Source: Candidatus Azambacteria bacterium
Lineage (GTDB): Bacteria; Patescibacteriota; Minisyncoccia; GWC2-36-17; M10-OD1-4
Direction of reading: 5' to 3'
DNA length: 6,942 nucleotides
Assembly: GCA_016200995.1 (NCBI GenBank)
Contig: JACQDS010000051.1
Location: forward strand, 1-6,942
The notes under the pieces are model-generated. The model searched no databases, had not been told where the DNA came from, and saw only the letters and a program-made list of their open reading frames with translations. A program made the position numbers and the translations under genes. Of the stretch, positions 1 through 6,492 are shown in pieces; the stretch's first letter is position 1, and the number at the start of each line of letters is the position of its first letter.

Positions 1-130
1 ATTGAGCTTTATGCTTTGTTGACTTATTTTTTAGATCATTATGTTCTTTAAATCTTCTTCTAAGGTCATTAGTATATCCTATATAAACCCATCCATCCAG
101 CTTACTTTTTAGCATATACACATAAAACAT
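1..130 (-). CDS. GIY-YIG nuclease-family protein, 5' part only (runs off window)
   Basis: The minus strand from the ATG at 130-128 reads open to the window edge (43 codons). The peptide begins MFYVYMLKSK and continues WVYIGYTNDLRRRFKEHN, which is the signature of the small single-domain GIY-YIG nucleases (UPF0213/YhbQ-like): the first strand carries the GIY-equivalent (YVYML), the second the YIG (VYIG), followed by the conserved Arg in DLRRR and the HN at the end of the helix. Family members are about 80-100 residues, so roughly half is visible. The family is thought to cut or process DNA, but the role of these stand-alone bacterial members is poorly known. The gene has its own promoter (141-169), which leaves it only about a 4-nt leader, and so is probably not part of the dnaJ transcript. 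The family assignment is firm; the exact function is not. Confidence 0.88.
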   Translation of the reverse strand, partial: MFYVYMLKSKLDGWVYIGYTNDLRRRFKEHNDLKNKSTKHKAQ

Positions 131-140
131 AATGAAATTT

Positions 141-169
141 ATTATATATTAGCTTTCCAGAAAAATCAA
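141..169 (-). promoter_or_regulatory. Sigma70-type promoter of the GIY-YIG gene
   Basis: On the minus strand TTGATT (169-164) is followed after exactly 17 nt by a perfect TATAAT (146-141). The ATG at 130 lies 10 nt after the -10 box, so the transcript would start within a few bases of the start codon. No Shine-Dalgarno sequence is visible in the gap. This is seen in the sequence; its use is inferred. Confidence 0.7.
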
Positions 170-217
170 TATGTCGCGCACTTAATTCATCATTCGCAGA
201 TCATAATTCATAAATTT

Positions 218-1312
218 CTAGATCCCCTCTTTTTTCAGCTCTTCCAAGAGAGTTTTTTGTTTTTTTGTGAGTTTTTCCGGAGTTTTAATATTTACTTTCA
301 CAAGCATATCGCCTTTGCCAAAACCGCTTCTTTTTGGCATTCCGTAGCTGGCGACTTTTATGATCTTTCCGGATTGAACCCCTTCCGGAATTTTCAGCTG
401 CACGCTTTTATACAAAGTCTCTATCTCGACTTTGTCGCCAAAAACCGCCTGAGTGAAATTTATCGGCAGATTCATTATTAAGTCGTCGCCGTTTCGCAAA
501 AGATCCTTGTGAGGCTTTATGGATACGGAAACAAACAAGCTTCCGCTCGCGCCACCATGCGGAGCGTCGTTTCCTTTTTTGGGGATCTTAAATGTCTCGC
601 CGTCCTCTATGCTTTGCGGTATTTTTATCTTAAATGAGTCTGTCTTTTTTAAGACTCCTTCCCCATGGCATTTTTTGCATTTTTCTTTCGGGATATGGCC
701 TTTACCAAGACACTCATCGCAAACACCCTGCTGTTTCATAACGCCAAATATCGTTTTGAAAAATTTCTCCTGCGCGCCTTTGCCTTGGCAGGCGTGGCAT
801 TTGACGGTTTCAGTCTTTGGTTCGGCGCCGGATCCTTCGCAAGTATCGCAATGCATCATTCTATGAATATTCATCTCTTTTGTCTCGCCAAAAGCCGACT
901 CTAAAAGAGATATCTCTATATGCGTTTTTAGATCAGCGCCTTTTTTTTGCCTGCCTGTCGCCTCTCTTTGCCCACCAAATCCTCCGCCAAAAAGATCTTC
1001 AAATATGTCGGCAAAGCCTTCCGCTCCGCCGCCTGAAAAATCCCACTGAAAACCCTGACCGCCGCCAAACCCAGAAAAACCGCTTGGACCGCCGGCTCCG
1101 CCAAAACCTGCCGAGCCGAACTGATCGTACTGTGTTCTTTTTTGCTTGTCGCCAAGCACCTGGTAAGCTTCATTGACCTCTTTGAATTTCGCCTCATCCC
1201 CGCCTTTTTTATCCGGGTGGTATTTATGCGCCATCGTTCTGTATGCCTTTTTTATATCATCTTCCGAAGCGCCTTTTTCCACGCCTAAAATTTTGTAGTA
1301 GTCTTTGCTCAT
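218..1312 (-). CDS. dnaJ: Chaperone protein DnaJ (Hsp40)
   Basis: DnaJ delivers unfolded proteins to DnaK and stimulates its ATPase. The 364-residue protein has the full type I architecture: J domain (about 1-65) with the HPD motif at 32-34, a Gly/Phe-rich linker (about 66-118), and a cysteine-rich zinc domain with all four CxxCxGxG repeats (C155/C158, C172/C175, C198/C201, C212/C215). The two C-terminal beta-barrel domains follow (about 225-350). Length is normal for the family and no key residue is missing. The ATG at 1312 starts 2 nt after the TAA of the upstream membrane-protein gene (TAA-AG-ATG) with no good Shine-Dalgarno, so translation is probably coupled. It is the last gene of the CIRCE-controlled operon; I see no convincing terminator behind it. 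It is intact, although its partner DnaK is disrupted in this sequence. Confidence 0.98.
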   Translation of the reverse strand: MSKDYYKILGVEKGASEDDIKKAYRTMAHKYHPDKKGGDEAKFKEVNEAYQVLGDKQKRTQYDQFGSAGFGGAGGPSGFSGFGGGQGFQWDFSGGGAEGFADIFEDLFGGGFGGQREATGRQKKGADLKTHIEISLLESAFGETKEMNIHRMMHCDTCEGSGAEPKTETVKCHACQGKGAQEKFFKTIFGVMKQQGVCDECLGKGHIPKEKCKKCHGEGVLKKTDSFKIKIPQSIEDGETFKIPKKGNDAPHGGASGSLFVSVSIKPHKDLLRNGDDLIMNLPINFTQAVFGDKVEIETLYKSVQLKIPEGVQSGKIIKVASYGMPKRSGFGKGDMLVKVNIKTPEKLTKKQKTLLEELKKEGI

Positions 1313-1314
1313 CT

Positions 1315-2232
1315 TTATTGTATGGTTATAAACTCTTTATCAACCTGCTTCACCTCCACTCGCAAGAGCCCCAAGAGCTTGAATGTTTTGAATAGAATGA
1401 ATGCGAAAGCGACACTGACCCTGTTTAAAATAAATCCAGCTGATTTTATGGATAGAAACACCAAGATGGCCAAAACGATCGGAACAAAAGATGAGTTTGG
1501 AACAAGATACTTTTTAATGTAGGAGTTCGCAACGAGCGCCATTATGTCGTTAAGGGTTTCCGCCCCGGAAAGAGACACGCCCACTCCACTTGCCAGATCG
1601 TTTCTCTGTTTTGCGAGCTGGGTTTTAAAATTTTTTTTTATAATATCGGCGCTAACACCGGACTCCTTGGCGACACTGGCTATCAGAAATTCGTCAACGC
1701 TCATCCCGCTTTGGTAAGCCGGCATCTGAAGCTGGATGAATTTCTCTGCAAGCGGCGCGACTTGGGAAAAGACTTTTGGCGAGACCTTCACATCGGCGAC
1801 ATTGATAGGGTAAAAATACGAAGCAAAAGCAAAAAGCGCCGCAAAGGCCGTGAGAAGAGACGGCGCGCCGTAAAGTATCGCCGGATGAAATTTGAGCTTT
1901 AGATTGTTTTTAATATTTTGGTTGAGCCTCGCTTTGGCAAAGATAAAAAATACCATCGATAAAGCCGTGGCCGCGAGATATTCAACTTTAAAGCCTAAAA
2001 CCAAAATAAACACCAAAAGAAATAGAGCGAATGCCGCTATCGGCAGCCAATCGGAAAAAACAAAAAACAAAAAAATAAAAAATCCTGCAGCAACAGAAAA
2101 CAAAACCGCCATGCTTAAGATGTGAAACCCGTCGGAAAACGTCAAAATATCTTTAAACCCGATCCAGATCATAAATGACAATAAAGCGGATATCGCAAAG
2201 ATTGATATTTTAATGATGTTTTGTTTTGACAT
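1315..2232 (-). CDS. Multi-pass membrane protein of unknown function in the heat-shock operon
   Basis: I do not recognise a named family. With the start at 2232 (MSKQNIIKI) the protein has 305 residues and about seven hydrophobic segments: near 7-25, 37-58, 63-82, 84-100, 117-139, 249-268 and 272-292. Between segments 5 and 6 lies a soluble stretch (about 143-247) with predicted helices, containing [25 protein letters not shown]; it could fold as a small domain outside or inside the cell. The charged C-terminus ends [14 protein letters not shown]. The open frame extends upstream to 2277, but those 15 codons translate a 32-bp palindrome (SGRAEASARPEE), so I prefer the internal ATG, which has GGAAG 8 nt upstream. 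The gene sits between dnaK and dnaJ and is 2 nt from dnaJ, so it should be expressed with the chaperones. A link to membrane stress or membrane-protein quality control is only a guess from position. Confidence 0.85.
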   Translation of the reverse strand: MSKQNIIKISIFAISALLSFMIWIGFKDILTFSDGFHILSMAVLFSVAAGFFIFLFFVFSDWLPIAAFALFLLVFILVLGFKVEYLAATALSMVFFIFAKARLNQNIKNNLKLKFHPAILYGAPSLLTAFAALFAFASYFYPINVADVKVSPKVFSQVAPLAEKFIQLQMPAYQSGMSVDEFLIASVAKESGVSADIIKKNFKTQLAKQRNDLASGVGVSLSGAETLNDIMALVANSYIKKYLVPNSSFVPIVLAILVFLSIKSAGFILNRVSVAFAFILFKTFKLLGLLRVEVKQVDKEFITIQ

Positions 2233-2242
2233 TGCGGTTTCT

Positions 2243-2274
2243 TCCGGCCGCGCCGAAGCTTCGGCGCGGCCGGA
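2243..2274. repeat. 32-bp perfect GC-rich palindrome between dnaK and the membrane-protein gene
   Basis: The sequence is fully self-complementary around a central AAGCTT (centre 2258/2259), with arms rich in GGCCGCGCC. It lies in the 60-nt gap between the dnaK stop (2293) and the preferred start at 2232. In RNA it would form a very stable hairpin just upstream of the Shine-Dalgarno. There is no T-tract after it on the minus strand, so it is not a standard terminator; it may act as an RNA processing or stability hairpin, or be a dispersed repeat. Confidence 0.85.
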
Positions 2275-2292
2275 CATTTGAATGTTATTTTG

Positions 2293-3543
2293 TTATTTTG
2301 ACTCCTCCACTTCCCCTTCTATAGGCTTTTCATCATCTTTCTTTTCCGTTTTCTTCTCTTTTTGAGCCTCAGCTGAAGCTTTTTGGTACATTTCGGAGCC
2401 GATCTTTTGCGCTATCTTTGAAAGCTCTTCGGTAGCTTTTTTAATGGCGTCTTTATCCGTTGAATCTTTCAATTTTTTCAGCGCCTCGATCTTTTCTTCA
2501 AGTTCTTTTTTCTCGCCGGCCTCTATCTTTCCGGAAAACTCGGACAGTGTCTTCTCAGCGGAATACAAAGTCGCCTCGGCGGTGTTTTTCACCTCTATGA
2601 GCTCTTTTTTCTTAGCGTCCTCCTCGGCGTGCATCTCGGCGTCCTTTTTCATCTTCTCTATCTCCTCTTTTGAAAGCCCTGAAGAGGCTTCTATTCTTAT
2701 TGACTGCTCTTTACCGGAAGCTTTGTCTTTTGCTTTGACGCTTAAAATTCCGTTGGCATCTATGTCAAAAGAAACTTCAACCTGCGGGACCCCCCTTGGC
2801 GCGGATGGAATGCCGTCAAGCATAAACCTTCCCAAGCTTTTGTTATCCGATGCCATATGGCGCTCACCCTGAAGCACATGCACCTCCACCGAAGGCTGAT
2901 TGTCCACCGCAGTTGAGAAAAGTTGCGTTTTTGATACCGGAATGGTCGTGTTTTTTTCGATCATCTTCGTGCAAACTCCTCCTAAAGTTTCTATTCCAAA
3001 AGACAAAGGTATGACATCCAAAAGCAGAATGTCTTTGACATCTCCCTGAAGCACACCACCTTGAATGGCCGCTCCGGCAGCGACAACCTCGTCAGGATTG
3101 ATGCCCTTATGCGGCTCTTTGCCAAAAAGATTTTTCACAGCTTCCTGCATCGCCGGCATTCTTGTCTGTCCACCGACTAAGATCACTTCATTAATATCGG
3201 AGACACCAAGTCCGGCATCTTTTATGACGTTTTTTGTCACCTCTATAGATTTTTTGATATACTCGCCGACAAGCTCTTCAAGCTTTGCTCTTGTCAGCTT
3301 TATGTTCAAATGTTTCGGACCTTCCGCATCGGATGTGATAAATGGAATATTCACTTCCGTTTCCAGAGCGCTTGAAAGCTCTAGTTTTGCCTTTTCAGCG
3401 GACTCTTTTAATCTTTGCAAAGCCAAAACATCTTTTGAAAGATCAATTCCTTGATCCTTTTTAAACTCATCTATCAGCCAATGGATCACCTTTTGGTCAA
3501 AGTCATCTCCACCAAGATGCGTATCCCCTCCTGTCGCTTTCAC
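2293..3543 (-). CDS. dnaK: DnaK C-terminal part (rest of ATPase domain, substrate-binding domain, lid); broken gene
   Basis: This is the same reading frame as the fragment at 3544-4053, separated from it only by a TAA. It begins [15 protein letters not shown], the middle of the nucleotide-binding domain, and includes the adenosine-contact motif [10 protein letters not shown] (121-130). The interdomain linker DILLLD (171-176), the beta-sandwich substrate-binding domain (about 180-295) and the helical lid follow, ending in an acidic tail (GEVEESK). The sequence after the linker reads [14 protein letters not shown] where DVTPLSLGIETLGG is usual, two conservative changes. The nominal start is a GTG directly after the stop codon with no Shine-Dalgarno, so it would be made only by readthrough or re-initiation. 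Alone it could bind peptides but lacks the N-terminal half of the ATPase. Treat it as the 3' half of a disrupted dnaK rather than as a separate gene. Confidence 0.9.
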   Translation of the reverse strand: MKATGGDTHLGGDDFDQKVIHWLIDEFKKDQGIDLSKDVLALQRLKESAEKAKLELSSALETEVNIPFITSDAEGPKHLNIKLTRAKLEELVGEYIKKSIEVTKNVIKDAGLGVSDINEVILVGGQTRMPAMQEAVKNLFGKEPHKGINPDEVVAAGAAIQGGVLQGDVKDILLLDVIPLSFGIETLGGVCTKMIEKNTTIPVSKTQLFSTAVDNQPSVEVHVLQGERHMASDNKSLGRFMLDGIPSAPRGVPQVEVSFDIDANGILSVKAKDKASGKEQSIRIEASSGLSKEEIEKMKKDAEMHAEEDAKKKELIEVKNTAEATLYSAEKTLSEFSGKIEAGEKKELEEKIEALKKLKDSTDKDAIKKATEELSKIAQKIGSEMYQKASAEAQKEKKTEKKDDEKPIEGEVEESK

Positions 3544-4053
3544 TTAAATGGTATCGGCGCCTATATCCAAGACCGAGTCACCAGCGTCTTTTGTCGCCTG
3601 TCTCTGGCTGTCGTCAAAGTAGGCCGGAACAGTGATGATCGCTTCTTCTATCTTTCCTCCGAGCTTCTCTTCCGCATCCTGCTTGAGCTTCTGAAGCACC
3701 ATGGCAGAGATCTCCTGCGGTGTGTGCCATTTATCTCCGAGTTTGACCTCAACGCCACCGTTTTTCGCCTCTCTTATCTCAAACGGAAAAAGCTTCTGAT
3801 CTCTTGAAACCTCCGCGTCGGTGAATCTTCTTCCAATAAGCCTTTTGACGGAAAACAGAGTGTTTTTCGGGTTCGTCACTGCCTGTCTCTTTGCTAAAAG
3901 CCCGGCCTGTCTTTCGCCGTTTTTTGTCAAAGCTATCATAGAAGGGGTCGTTCTGTTGCCCTCCTTGTTCTCAATTATTTTTGGCTCGCCTCCCTCCACA
4001 TAAGCCATCGCGGAGTTTGTTGTGCCTAAGTCAATTCCTAAAATTTTGCTCAT
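3544..4053 (-). CDS. dnaK: DnaK N-terminal fragment (truncated ATPase domain); broken gene
   Basis: DnaK (Hsp70) is the ATP-driven chaperone of the operon. This 169-residue piece starts [14 protein letters not shown] with the phosphate-1 loop at 7-13, keeps the catalytic Lys70 (SVKRLIG) and the [19 protein letters not shown] segment (Pro143, Arg151, Lys155 by E. coli numbering). It then jumps to [11 protein letters not shown] and a TAA stop at 3546-3544. In normal DnaK about 43 residues lie between DAG(x) and SVLDIG, including NEPTAAALAYG (E. coli Glu171) and the phosphate-2 motif DLGGGTFD with Thr199. Their loss is in frame. The stop stands where a Glu codon normally precedes [12 protein letters not shown], one base from GAA. 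The start lies 18 nt after grpE with no Shine-Dalgarno. As written no functional ATPase can be made. Possible explanations are a recent pseudogene, a strain variant or an assembly fault. Confidence 0.92.
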   Translation of the reverse strand: MSKILGIDLGTTNSAMAYVEGGEPKIIENKEGNRTTPSMIALTKNGERQAGLLAKRQAVTNPKNTLFSVKRLIGRRFTDAEVSRDQKLFPFEIREAKNGGVEVKLGDKWHTPQEISAMVLQKLKQDAEEKLGGKIEEAIITVPAYFDDSQRQATKDAGDSVLDIGADTI

Positions 4054-4071
4054 AGTTTTTAAATTATTTTA

Positions 4072-4593
4072 TTATTTACTAATTTTTACTTTCGCCGCTC
4101 TTATTGTTTTATTATTTAATTTGTACCCTTTCTGAAGTTCCTCAAGCACCGTTCCGGATTCCTTTTCCGACTCCTCTTCCATTATCGCCTCGTGCATATT
4201 TGCATCAAACGCTTCCCCGACAGCTTTTATCTCATCGATCCCGATGGATCTTAAAATGCTTTCAAACTGGCCATTGATGCTTAGCATTCCTTTCACCCAA
4301 TTATTCTCTTTAAGATCGTCCGGGGTGTGTTTTAAAGCCAGCTTGAGGCTGTCAAGCACGGGAAGAATTTTGAGCACCAAGCTCTCCGTGGCCGACTCTC
4401 TTATCTTTTTCCCTTGCTCTTCAGACTCTTTTTTCAAGTTCAGAAAATCCGCTTTTAACCTTTTTGAGAGTTCAAGATATTGATCCCTCTCTTTTTCGCA
4501 GGCTTCGTTTTTTTCCGCCCCCTGTGCTGAGCTTGTCGAAGCGCCTTGTGCTGAGCTTGTCGAAGTATCTTTTTTATTTATATCATCTGTCAT
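4072..4593 (-). CDS. grpE: GrpE, nucleotide-exchange factor of DnaK
   Basis: GrpE releases ADP from DnaK so that it can rebind ATP. The 173-residue protein has a charged, disordered N-terminal tail (1-30), a long coiled-coil helix (about 31-75), the helical dimer region with KILPVLDSLKLAL (75-87), and the C-terminal beta-wing domain with VGEAFDANMHEAI (125-137) and GYKLNNKTIRAAKVKI (156-171). These are the family signatures. Its ATG overlaps the hrcA stop (ATGA at 4593-4590), so translation is coupled to hrcA; it ends 18 nt before dnaK. An oddity is that residues 10-26 are two copies of an eight-residue unit (TSSAQGAS-type) encoded by a 24-bp tandem DNA repeat, see 4520-4565. The insertion lies in the flexible tail and should not disturb the fold. 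Confidence 0.97.
   Translation of the reverse strand: MTDDINKKDTSTSSAQGASTSSAQGAEKNEACEKERDQYLELSKRLKADFLNLKKESEEQGKKIRESATESLVLKILPVLDSLKLALKHTPDDLKENNWVKGMLSINGQFESILRSIGIDEIKAVGEAFDANMHEAIMEEESEKESGTVLEELQKGYKLNNKTIRAAKVKISK
4520..4565. repeat. Two tandem copies of a 22-bp repeat (24-bp period) inside grpE
   Basis: Copies at 4520-4541 and 4544-4565 differ at one base. On the minus strand each contains TTCGACAAGCTCAGCACA followed by AGG or GGG, and a 2-bp linker makes the period 24, so the reading frame is kept. From memory this motif is a high-copy dispersed sequence in many Patescibacteria assemblies; I cannot confirm that here. Confidence 0.9.
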
Positions 4594-5294
4594 TTTAAAA
4601 GTCTTATTAATGAATTTATCAACTCTATATTTTTCTCATAATTCATCCTTTTCGGTCCTAATATCGCCACAATACTGTCCGATCCGGAAAAATTGCACTT
4701 TGAAACTATCATACCAAAGTCATTCGATCTTTTAAACGGATTCTCCTCGCCTATGAAAACCAGAAATTGATTCTCATCCATCTTTCTCACTATGCTTGAA
4801 ATATTGTCTTCAAATGTGTCCACTATGCTTCCAAAATCCCTTCTAAAGGATATATCATCAAATTCCGGCTGGGCAAACACCTCGTTGATCCCTGAACGAA
4901 AAAGCATTTTTGCGCCCAAAGGCCCGGAGAAAACCACACCTTGCGAAAGCTCAGAAATAGACCTTGCCAAGTCGGCGAATATCTCATCCTGCCTTCTCCT
5001 TGCTTTTAAAAGCTCTGAAAAAACGCTCTTCATTCTATTTGTCTCTGTCTCCCTTTTTCCCAAAATATGATTGACAAAAAGTCTGTAGCCGGCATCCGTT
5101 GGTACTCTGCCGGAAGATGTGTGCGGCTGAAAAAGACAACCCATCTCCTCAAGCTCGGCAAATTCGCTTCGAAAAGTCGCCGGACTTATATCAAAGTCGT
5201 ATTTTTCAAAAATAAGTTTTGAGCTGACCGGCTGGGCCGCTTTGATATATTCTTGAATGACCGCAAAAAGTATTGATTTTTGTCTATCTGTCAT
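4590..5294 (-). CDS. hrcA: HrcA, heat-shock repressor (short form)
   Basis: HrcA binds the CIRCE operator and represses the chaperone operon; the GroEL system normally keeps it active. I place the start at 5294 (MTDRQKSILF, 234 residues): the open frame extends to 5336, but that region contains the operator and the -10 box. The N-terminal winged helix covers about 1-78, with SPATFRSEFAELEEMGCLFQ as recognition region and QPHTSSGRVPTDAGYRLFV as the family signature. The C-terminal part has NEVFAQPEF (137-145), VFIGEEN (179-185) and ILGPKRMNYEK (211-221), all typical of HrcA. Typical HrcA has about 340 residues; here roughly 100 are absent between SQGVVFSGP and LFRSGINEVF, the region of the inserted dimerisation domain. 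The gene overlaps grpE by 4 nt. It is the first gene of the operon and so controls itself. Confidence 0.95.
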   Translation of the reverse strand: MTDRQKSILFAVIQEYIKAAQPVSSKLIFEKYDFDISPATFRSEFAELEEMGCLFQPHTSSGRVPTDAGYRLFVNHILGKRETETNRMKSVFSELLKARRRQDEIFADLARSISELSQGVVFSGPLGAKMLFRSGINEVFAQPEFDDISFRRDFGSIVDTFEDNISSIVRKMDENQFLVFIGEENPFKRSNDFGMIVSKCNFSGSDSIVAILGPKRMNYEKNIELINSLIRLLK

Positions 5295-5317
5295 ACTGAA
5301 AATGCTTACTTGTTTTA

Positions 5318-5347
5318 AGTATAACAAAATTAGCACTCTTTGGTCAA
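5318..5347 (-). promoter_or_regulatory. Heat-shock operon promoter overlapping CIRCE
   Basis: On the minus strand TTGACC (5347-5342) and TATACT (5323-5318) are spaced 18 nt, a good sigma70-type promoter. The -35 box falls in the CIRCE loop and the right-hand CIRCE arm fills most of the spacer, so HrcA binding would exclude RNA polymerase. The ATG at 5294 is 23 nt after the -10, giving a leader of about 16 nt. Confidence 0.8.
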
Positions 5348-5359
5348 GAGTGCTAATTT
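5327..5359. promoter_or_regulatory. CIRCE operator (HrcA binding site)
   Basis: TTAGCACTC (5330-5338), a 9-nt spacer, and GAGTGCTAA (5348-5356) match the CIRCE consensus at every position. The symmetry extends to AAATTAGCACTCTT and its complement (14 bp per arm). It sits directly upstream of hrcA, after the greA stop. Confidence 0.98.
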
Positions 5360-5372
5360 AAGATTTTGTATT

Positions 5373-5840
5373 TTAATGTATTTTCACTATTTTATATTTA
5401 ACGATGCCTTTTGGCGTATGGACATCCACCGTATCGCCTTCCCTGTTGCCCAAAAACGCCGAGCCGAGAGGAGATTGATTTGAAATCTTTCCGGCCGCCG
5501 GATCCGCCTCTTCGGAACCGACTATGGTAAACTCTCTTTTGCCAGCATCGGACTTTACTTCTATCGTTGAGCCTATCTGAACATCGCCCGTCGCTTTTGT
5601 TTTTGTTATTAAAACCGCATTTTTAAGAAAAGCTTCCATCTCCGCTATCTTTCTCTCGTTCATCTCTTGGGCCTCTTTAGCCTCCATATATTCCGCGTTC
5701 TCAGAAAGATCGCCGAACTTTTTAGCATCTTCAATTCTTCTTGAGATTTCTTGCCTACCAAGAGTCTTTAAGCTTTCCAACTCCTGTTGAAGCTCTTCTT
5801 TTCTCTCCTTCGTCACATATTGTTTATTATCCTCGTTCAT
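5373..5840 (-). CDS. greA: Transcription elongation factor GreA
   Basis: GreA binds the secondary channel of RNA polymerase and triggers cleavage of the backtracked transcript, rescuing stalled complexes. The 155-residue protein has the N-terminal antiparallel coiled coil (about 8-77) with the tip motif GDLSENAEY (43-51), which carries the acidic pair Asp44/Glu47 equivalent to E. coli Asp41/Glu44. A C-terminal FKBP-like domain follows (about 80-155), with IVGSEEADPAAGKISNQSPLGSAFLG and GDTVDVHTPKG. Length is normal. The start ATG at 5840 has AAGAG 8 nt upstream and a TATAAT box 14 nt upstream. It lies just before the heat-shock operon in the same direction; the 37 nt between its stop and ATG-proximal CIRCE/promoter region (5336) contain no clear terminator, so some readthrough into hrcA is possible. 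Confidence 0.97.
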   Translation of the reverse strand: MNEDNKQYVTKERKEELQQELESLKTLGRQEISRRIEDAKKFGDLSENAEYMEAKEAQEMNERKIAEMEAFLKNAVLITKTKATGDVQIGSTIEVKSDAGKREFTIVGSEEADPAAGKISNQSPLGSAFLGNREGDTVDVHTPKGIVKYKIVKIH

Positions 5841-5854
5841 CGTATGTACTCTTA

Positions 5855-5860
5855 ATTATA
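5855..5860 (-). promoter_or_regulatory. -10 box of greA
   Basis: A perfect TATAAT on the minus strand lies 14 nt before the greA ATG, so the leader would be about 8 nt. The -35 region is poor: GACATT at 18-nt spacing or CTGACA at 20 nt. The box lies at the outer edge of the palindromic element at 5863-5989. Confidence 0.5.
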
Positions 5861-5862
5861 AT

Positions 5863-5989
5863 CTACTTTGAATTACGAAATGTCAGATGCGAGGCGTCGC
5901 CGAGCACCGAAGACGAAGCTGTACTTTAGTACTGCGAGTCAAGGAGCGGAGGCGCAACGAAGCAGATGGCGTTTTGTAGTTAAAAGTAG
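5863..5989. repeat. 127-bp imperfect palindromic element between bcp and greA
   Basis: The 22-nt arms 5863-5884 (CTACTTTGAATTACG...) and 5968-5989 pair at 17 positions by Watson-Crick, with four G-U type pairs and one mismatch. The centre is GTACT-TT-AGTAC (5921-5932). Between arms and centre both flanks are purine-rich (repeated CGAAG, GAGGCG, CAGATG) and do not pair. No reading frame of note crosses it. It fills most of the 180-nt gap and may serve as a terminator-like or processing structure, or be a dispersed repeat. Confidence 0.6.
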
Positions 5990-6021
5990 CCTATATATAA
6001 TAAGCTAGATCTTCGGTAAGG

Positions 6022-6492
6022 TCAATATGACGCCGAGCAAACCTTAAGCATATCCTCCGCATGTCCGGAGACGGAGATCTTTCTGTAAATTTTATCTATC
6101 ACACCATTTTCGTTTATTATGAAAGTTGACCTTTCCACGCCCATATATTTCCTGCCATACATGCTTTTCTCTTTCCAAACTCCGTAAGCCTCCAAAACTG
6201 AATGATCTTCATCCGACAAAAGCTCAAAAGACAAACTCTCTTTTTCAATGAATTTCAGATGGCTTTTTATACTGTCCGGGCTCACTCCAAAAACCACAGC
6301 TCCGGCTTTTTTAAATTTTCCGTAAAGATCCCTGAAATTTTGCGCTTCGGCCGTGCATCCGGGTGTCATATCCTTTGGGTAAAAGTAAAGAACAACCCTT
6401 TTGCCGGCAAGATCGCTTAAAGATAGATCCTTTCCGGAAGATGATGGCAATATGAAATTTGGAGCTTTATCTCCTTCTTTTAGTTCTTTCAT
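6022..6492 (-). CDS. bcp: Thiol peroxidase, Bcp/PrxQ-type peroxiredoxin
   Basis: The enzyme reduces hydrogen peroxide and organic hydroperoxides through a reactive cysteine, using thiol reductants such as thioredoxin. The 156-residue protein has the thioredoxin-like fold with GDKAPNFILP near the start. Its active site is YFYPKDMTPGCTAEA, i.e. Pro39-xxx-Thr43-xx-Cys46, plus the conserved Arg121 in GVERSTFII. Many Bcp proteins carry the resolving cysteine five residues after the first; here that position (51) is Gln, so it is of the one-cysteine or atypical type. The only other cysteine is Cys152 near the C-terminus (KVCSASY). The ATG at 6492 overlaps the end of a small inverted-repeat element, which seems to have inserted at the start codon (6488-6592) and may alter its expression. 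No strong Shine-Dalgarno is visible, only CGGG 0-3 nt from the ATG. Confidence 0.95.
   Translation of the reverse strand: MKELKEGDKAPNFILPSSSGKDLSLSDLAGKRVVLYFYPKDMTPGCTAEAQNFRDLYGKFKKAGAVVFGVSPDSIKSHLKFIEKESLSFELLSDEDHSVLEAYGVWKEKSMYGRKYMGVERSTFIINENGVIDKIYRKISVSGHAEDMLKVCSASY

Noticed and set aside
257..1197. Open frames on the plus strand and in other minus frames across dnaJ, dnaK and others
   Set aside because: They overlap clearly conserved genes, show no family motifs and are shadows of the real coding frames.
2233..2277. Longer start of the membrane protein at 2277
   Set aside because: The extra codons translate a perfect palindrome and produce a charged leader before the first membrane segment; the ATG at 2232 has a Shine-Dalgarno-like GGAAG.
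3544..3546. Recoded stop or programmed readthrough within dnaK
   Set aside because: TAA is not reassigned in any known CPR code, and readthrough would still lack about 43 essential residues of the ATPase domain.
4520..4565. CRISPR array
   Set aside because: Only two copies with a 2-bp gap, inside the grpE reading frame; no spacers.
5295..5336. Longer HrcA start at 5336 (MLILLYLKQ...)
   Set aside because: These codons overlap the CIRCE arm and the -10 box, so they lie upstream of the likely transcript start; MTDRQK at 5294 matches the family N-terminus.
5327..5359. CIRCE palindrome as terminator of greA
   Set aside because: It is an exact operator and no T-tract follows its stem in the direction of transcription.
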